A stretch of 64,000 nt of DNA from Algimonas ampicilliniresistens (GTDB lineage Bacteria > Pseudomonadota > Alphaproteobacteria > Caulobacterales > Maricaulaceae), in the NCBI RefSeq assembly GCF_030159955.1, contig NZ_BSNK01000001.1, positions 310,001 to 374,000 of the forward strand, read 5' to 3'. The notes below the pieces were generated by a model. That model worked only from the letters and a program-made list of their open reading frames with translations, was not told the DNA's origin and ran no database searches. This document shows, one piece after another, positions 46,501-55,024 of the stretch. A program made the translations under genes and the position numbers. Position 1 is the first letter of the stretch, and every line of letters starts with the position of its first letter.

Positions 46501-47718
46501 ATGCCAACCATCCTGTTTCTTATCCATTGTTTGGTGGCTCTGAATCTATTCGGCGCGGCTTTAGCCGGAGCGGTCCACACCACGCTTGTGCGAAAAGTCC
46601 GTAATTTGTCATTTGTCTATTTTGGGTGGAGCCTAGCGGGTCAGGTCTTGGCTTTGCCGCTTTTGCTGGCAACGGTCGGATCACTTTATCTGGCCCAGTT
46701 TGGGGCTAGACCTTCGCCAGTCATCGCGATTGCCAATCTCGCTACAATCATACTCTTCGTCATCATACTCTTCCGGGCATGGCGGGGCAGCTTGAAGCTT
46801 TCAAAAGTCGTGAGGAATAGGCGCGGTGGCGTGTTTGGGCGGTTTGTGTTGGGTGCACTGTTTCCTTTCCGTCTTCGCGGACGGAGTGTGACACGTCTTA
46901 AAAACATTGCCTACGGGCCCAAAGGTCGAAGAAACCTAGTCGATGTTTACGCGCCCAAGAAGACACCTTCCTCTCTGATGCCCGTGCTGATGACTGTACA
47001 CGGTGGAGGCTGGGTTATTGGCCGCAAGGGCCAGCAGTCACAGCCACTCATTCAGTATATGGCCTCTCAGGGGTGGCTTGTTGTCGATATTAATTATCGA
47101 CTGGGACCTTGGACGCGAATGCCTGCTATGATCCAAGATGTTCTACGGGCGGTTGCTTGGATCAAAGCTAATATCGAACGGTACAATGGGAATCCAGATT
47201 TTGTCGCTCTTTCCGGTGGCTCCGCAGGCGGACACTTGGTCGCCTTGGCCGCTTTGGCGTCCGATGCTCAATCGTTCAAGCCGGGCTTTGAGACGGTTGA
47301 TTGTTCCATTGACGCCTGCGTCCCAGTCTATGGTCTCTACGATCTCTTAAATGACAATGGGGCGATGCGTGGGGGCTTTGAAGAACTGCAAAAGTTTATG
47401 ACGATGCTGGTCATGCCTGGGTCGCCAAACACGCATAAGGACGCATGGCAGCAAGCTTCGCCCATCAATTATATCGGTCAAGACGCCCCGCCAATGATGT
47501 TCCTACATGGCCGTCATGACGCCCTAGCGGATTTCGAAAGCGCCAAGTCATTCGCGCAAAGCCTAGAGCGAGTTTCGAACAACGCCGTCCTATTCGTCGA
47601 TTTGCCGGGAAGTCAACATGGTTATGACTTTGCCCACGCGCCGCCCACGCCGGAGCATGTCAGGGCAGTGCACCGTTTTTTGGAAGAGGTTCGGTCCGGC
47701 AAGATTTTGGCGAAATAA
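46501..47718 (+). CDS. Membrane-anchored alpha/beta hydrolase (HSL/BD-FAE-like esterase)
   Basis: A 405-residue hydrolase. Three hydrophobic segments in the first ~95 residues anchor it. The catalytic domain (~130-400) has the oxyanion motif HGGGWV, nucleophile elbow SGGSAGGH, acid in GRHDALADF and His in GSQHGYDF. This is the hormone-sensitive-lipase-like class. The catalytic side of the membrane is uncertain. AAGGA precedes the ATG; it may be cotranscribed with the ABC-F gene. Likely activity is on short-chain or lipid-type esters; substrate unknown. Confidence 0.85.
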   Translation: MPTILFLIHCLVALNLFGAALAGAVHTTLVRKVRNLSFVYFGWSLAGQVLALPLLLATVGSLYLAQFGARPSPVIAIANLATIILFVIILFRAWRGSLKLSKVVRNRRGGVFGRFVLGALFPFRLRGRSVTRLKNIAYGPKGRRNLVDVYAPKKTPSSLMPVLMTVHGGGWVIGRKGQQSQPLIQYMASQGWLVVDINYRLGPWTRMPAMIQDVLRAVAWIKANIERYNGNPDFVALSGGSAGGHLVALAALASDAQSFKPGFETVDCSIDACVPVYGLYDLLNDNGAMRGGFEELQKFMTMLVMPGSPNTHKDAWQQASPINYIGQDAPPMMFLHGRHDALADFESAKSFAQSLERVSNNAVLFVDLPGSQHGYDFAHAPPTPEHVRAVHRFLEEVRSGKILAK

Positions 47719-47888
47719 ATAAGTGGATACAGGCATAGAATTGAGATGCGGGCAGGCTTTTACTGTCGATAGGTTGTTGTCCCCTCATAGAGTTGACTTT
47801 GGGAACGCCCTCTAGTCAAACTTGGCCCATTGCTACTGCATCCGATCCATCGCAATCTATTGGTCTCGAACACCGATAGGATCAGGCC

Positions 47889-49736
47889 ATGAAATTTTCT
47901 CGCCGCGAGCTTCTCCAAACTTCAGCTGCCGTGGTTGCCTCATCTGGCGTTCTTGCGGCAGGGTGTGCACAGCGTGCGCCTGTTGCGACTGAGAATTTCG
48001 ACGGTTTAGCGAAGACCCTCCTGGATAGCGCGAAGGATTTGATGCTTCGTGCCTACCCTGAAACGGCCTCCAGCGTCGGAGTAGATACGGGAGAGTATGT
48101 GGCGCTGAAGTCGCAACTGACCGATCGGTCCCCGGCCGGACAAGCCGCAATCGCAAACGATGTTCATACGCTTTTATCCGCGCTTCAAAAAGTCGATACA
48201 GACAAGCTTTCGGCTGACGTCGCTTTGGATATGGATGTCGTGACCTCCGTATTCGAACGCACGGCGGAAGGCTTTAACTATCCTTATGGCGATGTTGCGC
48301 TGTTGAATTACAACTGGTCTTATCGCAACAGTCCCTATGCCGTGGCTCAGAACACCGGTGCCTTCGTTGAAATTCCAAGCTTTTTGGATGCCTCCCATGC
48401 GGTTAAAACCACTGATGATGCGGATGCCTATCTGACACGTATGCAGGCCTATGCGGGCCAACTGGACGGAGAAACCGAACGTGTCATGGCTGATGGCGCC
48501 CGCGGCGTTGTTTTGCCGAATTTCCTCTTAGAGAAAACATTGGCGCAGCTTCGGGACGCGCGTGACCGATCGCCTGCAGAGTGGGGTATCGTGCAATCTA
48601 TCGTGACCCGCGCGAAAGATTTGGGCCAATATGAGGACCCCGCCGTGTCAATCGCAGCGCAAGACATTGTCCCAGCTTTGACCCGCCAGATTGAGGCGCT
48701 CGAGGCGCTTGCTCCCAAGGCGACGTCAGATGCGGGCGTTTGGGCAAAGCCGGACGGTGATGCCTATTATGATTGGACGCTCCGGTCGAGCACTACGACG
48801 AAGATGGGCGCGGATGAGGTCCATCAAATGGGTTTGGACGAGCTGGCTGACCTTCACGCGCAGATGGAGCCCATCCTCCAATCGGTTGGGTATACGAACG
48901 GGTCTGTTGGCGCGCGTATGTCGGCCTTGGGTGCGGATAAGCGCTATCACTTCAAGCCCGGCGATCCAGGCCGTGCTGAGATTATGAGTTTTATTGAGAA
49001 CACGGTCACCGACATTCGTAGCCGCATGCCTGAAGCGTTCGAGACACTCGTACCGGGCTTTCTCGAAGTTGTACGTATTTCTCCAGATGTGGAAGCCGGT
49101 GCTCCCGGGGCATATGGCGGTGCGGGGTCGATCGATGGGACGCAGCCCGGACATTTTTGGATCAATCTACGCTCGACCGATTTGCACAATAAATTCAACC
49201 TCGCGGACCTGACCTATCATGAAGCAATCCCGGGTCATGTATGGCAAGGGGAATATGCGTTCAAACAATCCCTCACACGCTCACTGCTGGCGTTTAACGC
49301 CTACTCCGAAGGGTGGGCGCTCTATGCGCAGCAGATCGCCGATGAGCTTGGTGTTTATGATGATTTCCCGGTCGGCCGACTGGGATACCTGCAATCCTTG
49401 GCCTTCCGTGCCTGTCGTCTGGTCGTGGACACGGGACTGCATGCGAAACGGTGGACGCGTGAAGAGGCTAATCAGTGGTTTGTCGAAAACAACGGTTCCA
49501 ACCCCGAAGAGGTGAGGGGCGAAGTCGATCGCTATTGCGCATGGCCGGGGCAGGCCTGCGGCTACAAGGTCGGGCATTCGGCGATTAATCGACTTCGCGA
49601 CAAGGCCAAAAGCGAATTGGGTGATCAGTTTGATTTCCGCCGTTTTAACGATGCACTTGTCCTAGGCGGCAATGTACCGATGACAGTCCTCGGTCGCGTT
49701 ATTGACGCCTACATCGCGCGAGAGAAACAAGCGTGA
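47889..49736 (+). CDS. DUF885 family exported lipoprotein (putative metallohydrolase)
   Basis: A 615-residue protein with a Tat-type lipoprotein signal (SRRELLQTSAAVVAS, lipobox AAGC, Cys26). The DUF885 core carries the family signature YHEAIPGHVWQ near residue 445, an HExxxxH-like zinc motif, and later AYSEGWALYAQQ and EVDRYCAWPGQACGYKVG. Members are predicted peptidases and are common in multiple copies in marine proteobacteria. 170 bp separate it from the hydrolase upstream. A peptidase role fits the neighbouring M14 and DadA genes but is not shown. Confidence 0.88.
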   Translation: MKFSRRELLQTSAAVVASSGVLAAGCAQRAPVATENFDGLAKTLLDSAKDLMLRAYPETASSVGVDTGEYVALKSQLTDRSPAGQAAIANDVHTLLSALQKVDTDKLSADVALDMDVVTSVFERTAEGFNYPYGDVALLNYNWSYRNSPYAVAQNTGAFVEIPSFLDASHAVKTTDDADAYLTRMQAYAGQLDGETERVMADGARGVVLPNFLLEKTLAQLRDARDRSPAEWGIVQSIVTRAKDLGQYEDPAVSIAAQDIVPALTRQIEALEALAPKATSDAGVWAKPDGDAYYDWTLRSSTTTKMGADEVHQMGLDELADLHAQMEPILQSVGYTNGSVGARMSALGADKRYHFKPGDPGRAEIMSFIENTVTDIRSRMPEAFETLVPGFLEVVRISPDVEAGAPGAYGGAGSIDGTQPGHFWINLRSTDLHNKFNLADLTYHEAIPGHVWQGEYAFKQSLTRSLLAFNAYSEGWALYAQQIADELGVYDDFPVGRLGYLQSLAFRACRLVVDTGLHAKRWTREEANQWFVENNGSNPEEVRGEVDRYCAWPGQACGYKVGHSAINRLRDKAKSELGDQFDFRRFNDALVLGGNVPMTVLGRVIDAYIAREKQA

Positions 49737-49782
49737 GCCAATCCCTAGGCATATTTCGAATGAGTGATCGCGGCTGATTGTG

Positions 49783-49826
49783 GTTTAACGCGCGTGGTTC
49801 TACCAACGCGCTGGCAGGTGTTAAAC
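49783..49826 (+). other. Nested inverted repeats before dadA
   Basis: An outer stem GTTTAAC/GTTAAAC encloses an inner GC-rich stem (GCGCGTGGT / ACC-A-ACGCGC, one bulged A) and an unpaired TGGCAGGT stretch. It ends 34 bp before the dadA start and begins about 46 bp after the DUF885 stop. It could be a terminator for the upstream gene or a structured leader of the dadA operon. No T-tract follows. Confidence 0.4.
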
Positions 49827-49860
49827 GATTGATTCCTGTGACTGGCTGAAGAGGGCGATC

Positions 49861-51042
49861 ATGAAAATCTGTGTCCTCGGGGCTGGGGTGGTTGGCGTAT
49901 CGACGGCGTTCGCTTTGTCACGATTAGGACATGAGGTTGAGGTGATCGATCGCGCGGATTGCGTTGCCTCTGGGGCGAGCCACGCCAATGGCGCTCAGCT
50001 GTCTTGGTCGCATACGGATCCAATGGCCAGCCCGGCTATTCTTGGAAAACTACCGGCTTTTCTTGTTGGCTTGGATCCGGCTATGCGAATCCACCTCTCA
50101 TTGAAACCAAATTTCTTGGGCTGGGGGCTTTCATTCCTCCGACATTGCACGCCAAGCTTATTTGAAGGTGGTCGCCGGAAGAGGCACCAACTGGCTGAAG
50201 ACTCTCGATTGGCCCTTTCAGAATTTGAACGTGATTTTGCTGGAGCAAAGATGCGGCGAACTGGGATAGGCAAAATCGTCTTAGCGCAAACACTGGGGCA
50301 GCAGCGCGCTATGCTGCAATCGGAAAAATATCACACAGCCGAACAATGTGTCGAGATTGAACCGGCACTCAAATCTTGGGGTGGGAATAATTTGGGTGGT
50401 CTTTATGCGCCTGACGATTGTGCGTTGGACACTGTCTATTTTTGCACCCGATTGAAAGATGAGGCGGAGACGAAATACGGAACGAAATTCCGGTTCGGGG
50501 AGACCATCCACTCCATTTCTACCAAACAAGGTCGCATAGACGGCGTTACTACAGAGACGGGTCATACGCGCTGCGACGCCGTCATAGTTTGTCTAGGTAA
50601 TGACGTGAACGCATTGGTTAGACCTCTTGGATTGTCTGTGCCTATCTGCTCGGTACGAGGCTATAGCGTAACGCTCCCTGCGAAAGCCCACGCTCCGAAA
50701 GCCAGTCTCACCGATCTGACGCACAAAATCGTTTTCGCCAATCTTGGTGATAAAATTCGTATTGCGGGCTTTGCTGATATTAACGCCTTGCAAGAGCGAT
50801 CTGCGCGAAGAGTTGAAACCCTGATCGATATTGCCCGAAATTGCTGGCCCGATATTGCCGACTATGAGGCTGAGCCTTCAGCCTGGACAGGTGCTCGGCC
50901 TATGACGCCGTCGGGTATTCCCGTGATCGGACCAACCTCTATTGAAGGCTTGTTCCTGAACGCTGGTCATGGTTCCCTTGGCTACACATTCGCGGCAGGC
51001 AGCGCGCAGCGCATTGCCAATCAGATCGGAGGCCCCTCATGA
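49861..51042 (+). CDS. dadA: D-amino-acid dehydrogenase (DadA-like FAD oxidoreductase)
   Basis: A 393-residue DAO-family flavoprotein. The N-terminal FAD-binding motif is GAGVVGVSTAFALSRLG followed by VEVIDR. GARPMTPSGIPVIG and AGHGSLGYTFAAGSA are the C-terminal DadA blocks. It oxidises D-amino acids to 2-oxoacids with electrons passed to the quinone pool. Its stop overlaps the start of the M14 carboxypeptidase gene, and the operon ends with an SLC1-type carrier. This suggests release, uptake and oxidation of D-residues, for instance from cell-wall peptides (inference). GAGGG precedes the ATG. Confidence 0.88.
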   Translation: MKICVLGAGVVGVSTAFALSRLGHEVEVIDRADCVASGASHANGAQLSWSHTDPMASPAILGKLPAFLVGLDPAMRIHLSLKPNFLGWGLSFLRHCTPSLFEGGRRKRHQLAEDSRLALSEFERDFAGAKMRRTGIGKIVLAQTLGQQRAMLQSEKYHTAEQCVEIEPALKSWGGNNLGGLYAPDDCALDTVYFCTRLKDEAETKYGTKFRFGETIHSISTKQGRIDGVTTETGHTRCDAVIVCLGNDVNALVRPLGLSVPICSVRGYSVTLPAKAHAPKASLTDLTHKIVFANLGDKIRIAGFADINALQERSARRVETLIDIARNCWPDIADYEAEPSAWTGARPMTPSGIPVIGPTSIEGLFLNAGHGSLGYTFAAGSAQRIANQIGGPS

Positions 51043-52271
51043 AAATATTGGCACCGCTTGGGCTGTGGTGTGCGCTCGCGTTGGCAGGCTGCACAACAGT
51101 TTCGATGGGTGACGAGCCTGCAGCGCCGTTGCTTTCCGGAGAAACAATCCTCTGTGAGACGGCCGATGTGGCCATCCGAACCGGATATAGTACGTCTCGC
51201 GCTACCGATTGTCAGACACTATCAAAGCGCCATTTCGTTTTGAACATTCAGCCCGAAGCGATGGTCGACCCGAATGGGATTTCGATCAACGATAGTGCTT
51301 GGTATGGATTCCGGGTGGCGCCCAAAACAAAAAGTTCTGTCCGGGTTCGACTCGATTATGAAGGTGGGTCACATCGCTACAATCCGAAAGTAAGCCGCGA
51401 TGGGCAAAACTGGACGCTGTTACCCTCAGATCGCGTGAAACAAATTTCCGACAGGTCTGTGGAATTAAACCTCAAGCCCGGTGCGGATCCTCTCTTTGTC
51501 TCAGCGCAGGAAATTTTCTCTCCTGCATCCCATTATGCTTGGCTAAGTAAAGTGGGTGAACGGACTGACGCGACTGTTTCGGAAATCGGGAGGTCTGTAC
51601 AAGGTAGGGCGCTACTACAAATCGACATTCAGACCGAGCTAGATAAGGAGAAACCCTATATTGTCCTGATTGGTCGCCAGCATCCGCCAGAAGTGACAGG
51701 GGCCTACGCCCTAATGTCTTTCGTCGAAACGATCCTGAATGGATCAGACTTGTCAGAGCAGTTTCTGGATAGCTTCAATCTGCTCGTTATACCGATGGTC
51801 AATCCTGACGGCGCGGAAAACGGAAATTGGCGGTTTAATATGGGGGGTACAGATCTCAACCGCGATTGGGGGCCGTTCACTCAACCTGAAACACAAGCCG
51901 TCCGATCAGCGTTGCAACGCTTTCACACAGGCGAAGATGACGTCGCATTTTTCACCGACTTCCACTCTACGAAACGCAATCTGCTTTATACGCAAGCTGA
52001 TGAGGAGCCGACAATCCCGGCCATGTTTACGCGAGACTGGATTGCCGCGGTGAACGCCAGATTAGATGAGGCGGAATATCCTTATACGCGGGAAGAGAGT
52101 CCGAATGGCGGGCAACCGATTTCCAAGAACTATATGTATGGAAGTTTCGGAATTCCTTCTATTACCTATGAGGTTGGCGACAAAACCCCTCGGCCTGCTA
52201 TCGCCGAGTCGGCCACAATATTCTCTGAGGAAATGATGCGGCTTCTATTGGCGTCACCAGACAATCCATGA
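51039..52271 (+). CDS. M14-family zinc carboxypeptidase lipoprotein (first copy)
   Basis: A 410-residue lipoprotein (lipobox LAGC, Cys18). An N-terminal beta-sandwich domain (~40-160, GGSHRYNPKVSRDG) is followed by an M14 peptidase domain. Zinc ligands are His215 and Glu218 (RQHPPE) and His309 (TDFHST), and the catalytic Glu378 is in TYEVGD. NPDG and DLNRDWGPFTQPE are M14 blocks. It should trim C-terminal residues from peptides or N-acyl amino acids in the periplasm. It is clearly paralogous to the protein at 60501-61670. GGAGG lies 6 nt before the ATG, which overlaps the dadA stop. Confidence 0.9.
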   Translation: MKILAPLGLWCALALAGCTTVSMGDEPAAPLLSGETILCETADVAIRTGYSTSRATDCQTLSKRHFVLNIQPEAMVDPNGISINDSAWYGFRVAPKTKSSVRVRLDYEGGSHRYNPKVSRDGQNWTLLPSDRVKQISDRSVELNLKPGADPLFVSAQEIFSPASHYAWLSKVGERTDATVSEIGRSVQGRALLQIDIQTELDKEKPYIVLIGRQHPPEVTGAYALMSFVETILNGSDLSEQFLDSFNLLVIPMVNPDGAENGNWRFNMGGTDLNRDWGPFTQPETQAVRSALQRFHTGEDDVAFFTDFHSTKRNLLYTQADEEPTIPAMFTRDWIAAVNARLDEAEYPYTREESPNGGQPISKNYMYGSFGIPSITYEVGDKTPRPAIAESATIFSEEMMRLLLASPDNP

Positions 52272-52405
52272 AGGACTGGCTCAACGATATCCACGCGGAC
52301 TTTGTAAACGACGTTCCAAAAGTCCAAGATGTACAAATGACTGCAGCCTTTGCACGCTGTGCTCTGAAACGCGGCGATAAGGGCCAAGGTAGTTATGCTG
52401 AATAA
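52268..52405 (+). CDS. Small ORF (45 aa) coupled to both neighbours
   Basis: A 45-codon frame beginning MKDWLNDIHADF and ending GDKGQGSYAE. Its ATG overlaps the M14 stop (ATGA) and its last codons overlap the start of the symporter gene (ATG at 52395). It fills the whole gap between the two genes. It is soluble, amphipathic, has one Cys and no signal peptide. I do not recognise a family. It could be a small partner of the symporter or a coupling cistron that keeps ribosomes moving into the next gene. Confidence 0.5.
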   Translation: MKDWLNDIHADFVNDVPKVQDVQMTAAFARCALKRGDKGQGSYAE

Positions 52406-53603
52406 GTTGATCGCGTTAGGGCTTTTCCTGGGGCTTTGTGTTGGCTTGGGCGCTGCCATGACCGGCAACCCGGTTCTGCAGGCTATCGCGCGAGAGTCGG
52501 CCCCGCTTGGCAAGCTATTCATCAATGCGATCAGAATGATCGTGATCCCTTTGGTTGTCGCGATTATATTTTCGAGTGTCGCGCGGCTTGGAGATATTAG
52601 GAAGCTTGGGACAATCGGGGGGAAAACCCTTGTATTCTATTGGGTGACGCTGGTGCCAGCGATCTTGATCGGCATGAGCGTCATGGCACTTGGTCTGCGG
52701 TTTGTGCCAGATATGGTCATGCCACCCGTCGATGACGTGCCAATTCCACAATTGCAGAGCATCACAGACTTTATTGTGAGTTTGATACCGCCCAACCCAA
52801 TTGCGGCGGCGGCTGACGGCGCAATCCTGCCTTTGATCGTTTTCACAGCCCTTTTCGCTGCGGCGGCAGGAACATTGCCGATCGAGCGCAGAGAGCGAAT
52901 GATCACAGCTGCAGAGGATATTGGGGAAGCGCTGATCAAGCTTGTTTGGTGGGTCTTGTTGGTTGCTCCCATTGGCGTGTTCGGACTAATCGCGCCGGCG
53001 ACCGCGCAAATGGGCTGGGGTATTATTCAAAGCCTTGGCGTGTTTATCATCAGTGTGGCGCTGGCACTTATACTGTTCGTGGCGGTTGTATTCGTCCCGC
53101 TCCTTTTAATCTTTGCAAAGCTGGGGCCCCTAAAGTTTTTCAAGGGCATATTAGGCGCTATGTCGATTTCCTTTTCCACGACCAGTACGGCTGCCGCGAT
53201 CCCGGTCACGCTGGAAGAGGTGACCAAGAATCTAGACGTGTCTGACACGACCGCAGATCTGCTCGTTCCGCTCGGAGCGTCGATCTTCCGCCCCGGAAGC
53301 GCTCTGTTTCAGGGTGCGGCTATCGTCTTTCTGGCACATATTTACGGTGTGCCCATTGCCTTGGGAACGGTTGGCGCTGTGCTCTTGGCAACCTTCCTCG
53401 TTTCGCTGACTGTGGCACCCGTGCCATCATCAAGTGTGGTGACGATGGCGCCTGCGCTTGAAGCTATCGGCGTGCCCGTTGCAGGATTGGCGCTCATGCT
53501 AGGCATTGACCGTATTCCAGACATGATGCGTAGTGCCGTCAACGTGATCGGACAGATCACGGCTGCGGTCATGGTCGATAAATCAGCGCCAAAGCCGGAC
53601 TAG
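52395..53603 (+). CDS. Dicarboxylate/amino acid:cation symporter (SLC1/DAACS), motif-divergent
   Basis: A 402-residue SLC1-fold carrier with 8 membrane helices and two re-entrant hairpins. HP1 reads SFSTTSTAAAIP. The final helix GIDRIPDMMRSAVNVIGQ keeps the Arg that binds the side-chain carboxylate in GltPh (Arg397) and Asp390, Asp394 and Asn401, but Asp405 is Gln. The NMDGT motif of helix 7 is replaced (PLGASIFRPGSALFQ). Those residues form sodium sites, so coupling is probably altered. An acidic substrate is still likely. It follows dadA and the M14 peptidase in one operon. Its TAG stop shares the CTAG of the convergent TetR gene. Confidence 0.87.
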   Translation: MLNKLIALGLFLGLCVGLGAAMTGNPVLQAIARESAPLGKLFINAIRMIVIPLVVAIIFSSVARLGDIRKLGTIGGKTLVFYWVTLVPAILIGMSVMALGLRFVPDMVMPPVDDVPIPQLQSITDFIVSLIPPNPIAAAADGAILPLIVFTALFAAAAGTLPIERRERMITAAEDIGEALIKLVWWVLLVAPIGVFGLIAPATAQMGWGIIQSLGVFIISVALALILFVAVVFVPLLLIFAKLGPLKFFKGILGAMSISFSTTSTAAAIPVTLEEVTKNLDVSDTTADLLVPLGASIFRPGSALFQGAAIVFLAHIYGVPIALGTVGAVLLATFLVSLTVAPVPSSSVVTMAPALEAIGVPVAGLALMLGIDRIPDMMRSAVNVIGQITAAVMVDKSAPKPD

Positions 53604-54877
53604 CCTTCTTTCCGCGCATACCCCGTCAGTAGAGGCTCAAAGTAAGCGGCAGACGCTGCGACAGGTTCTACAGCGGGGTTCCATGATTGGTGTAATGGAG
53701 TTGCCGCCAAGCGCCATTGGCTAGCCGAGAAGAGCGTACCCATAAAAAGGTTTTCTAAGGCGTCAAGATCGATCGATCTAGCCGATCCATCTAGCATGGC
53801 GATAGCGATTATCTCTGAGAAAGAGGCTCTCAAACGTTTCAACCTGGCTTCGATGACCTTTCTCTTAGCCGAGTTGACTGAACTGAGCAGGTTCAACCGG
53901 ATAAGGGGATCAAGGTCGGTAATGTGACCTTCGAACAATGTGCGCAAGGTTTGCTCGATCACAGTAATTGCGTCGAGTTGTGTGTCTCGCCTCGCCCGAT
54001 CCAAAGCATTTTCAATCGTGTCGCATGTGCGATCAAAACATCGCTCAAGCAGATCATCCTTATCGGAAATATAATAGTAGAAGGCTCCCCGGGTGACGCC
54101 CAGTTCCTTTGCAAGATCATTCAATGAGAGTTTCCGAAAGCCGGTTCTGTTCAGAAATCTGATCCCGGTTCGCAAAAAGGCATCGCGCTTAAGCTGGTTG
54201 CGAACAGATCGATCAAATATGGCTGGATAATGATCCAATTGCTGTCGGAGATTCGTACGACTAATGCGTCGATCTGGATCGAGAACGATCCCATTTCGTA
54301 AAAGGTCGCAAAGTCCGTCCATCGCGCTTTCATGATGCGCATTGGGCATGCTGGCAAACCAACGCGGTAGCCAATGTAGAAGGTTTAAAAGGAAAAAAGT
54401 GGCTGCCGCTGGCGACTGTACGTCGACGGATCCGTCATCAATTCCTGATTGAATGAACGCGCAAATGCGTTCGATCTGCGCATCATGCTTTGCCAATATT
54501 TCGGGGTTTGAGCTCTGTGAGACGGCCTCGATGTCAGACAGTAGCGGGGTTGGAGGCGTCCGTCCCGCAAGCGCGGCTGCATGCGTTTCTGCTCTGCGAC
54601 GCACAAGCGAAAGGATGCGCTCCAGACCTGTTCCAGCCTCTGAGGCTAAGTCCAACTCATGCGTATTGAACGCACAAGAGATAGATAGAGCTTCCTCCAG
54701 CAAGGCATCCTTGGATCGGAAGTGGTAGCTGATACTCGTTTTGCTTTTGCCGACCTCGTTCGCAATGTCTTCAAGGCGGGTGTCGTGGTATCCATCCGCA
54801 TTGAACAGCTCGACGGCGCGCGCGAGAATTTCTGCGCGTTTGCGAGATGTTTGTTTTTCAGAGCCGGTTTTCGTCAT
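53600..54877 (-). CDS. Tandem-TetR transcriptional regulator (two HTH units in one chain)
   Basis: A 425-residue protein, twice the normal TetR size. The first TetR HTH is at ~12-62 (RAEILARAVELFNADGYHDTRLEDIANEVGKSKTSISYHFRSK is spread across it, with YHFRSKDALLEEAL closing it). The second is at ~220-270 (GFRKLSLNDLAKELGVTRG…YYYISDKDDLLERC). Each is followed by a helical ligand-type domain. The second HTH is canonical; both keep the Y-x-F/Y recognition helix end. It acts as a built-in dimer. It is divergent from the TBDR operon and convergent with the symporter gene, and a short palindrome lies in the divergent promoter region. Confidence 0.9.
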   Translation of the reverse strand: MTKTGSEKQTSRKRAEILARAVELFNADGYHDTRLEDIANEVGKSKTSISYHFRSKDALLEEALSISCAFNTHELDLASEAGTGLERILSLVRRRAETHAAALAGRTPPTPLLSDIEAVSQSSNPEILAKHDAQIERICAFIQSGIDDGSVDVQSPAAATFFLLNLLHWLPRWFASMPNAHHESAMDGLCDLLRNGIVLDPDRRISRTNLRQQLDHYPAIFDRSVRNQLKRDAFLRTGIRFLNRTGFRKLSLNDLAKELGVTRGAFYYYISDKDDLLERCFDRTCDTIENALDRARRDTQLDAITVIEQTLRTLFEGHITDLDPLIRLNLLSSVNSAKRKVIEARLKRLRASFSEIIAIAMLDGSARSIDLDALENLFMGTLFSASQWRLAATPLHQSWNPAVEPVAASAAYFEPLLTGYARKEG

Positions 54878-54936
54878 GTCTTAAACTGCTTCATGAGGGG
54901 CCTTTAATTCTTTCGACATACGAACCTCTACACCAA

Positions 54937-54949
54937 AACTGAACCAGTT
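54937..54949. promoter_or_regulatory. Candidate TetR operator between the regulator and the TBDR
   Basis: AACTG-AAC-CAGTT is a 5-bp inverted repeat with a 3-bp centre. An outer ACATAC/GTATGT pair flanks it at wider spacing. It lies about 60 bp before the tandem-TetR start and 75 bp before the TBDR start. A TTGACT hexamer follows at 54962-54967. It is a short site, so chance is possible. Confidence 0.4.
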
Positions 54950-55024
54950 GTATGTTTTTTGTTGACTGCTTTCAGATTGGAGATAGGCTGAGTTCAAACA
55001 AGACGTATATTCAGGGGATTCACA

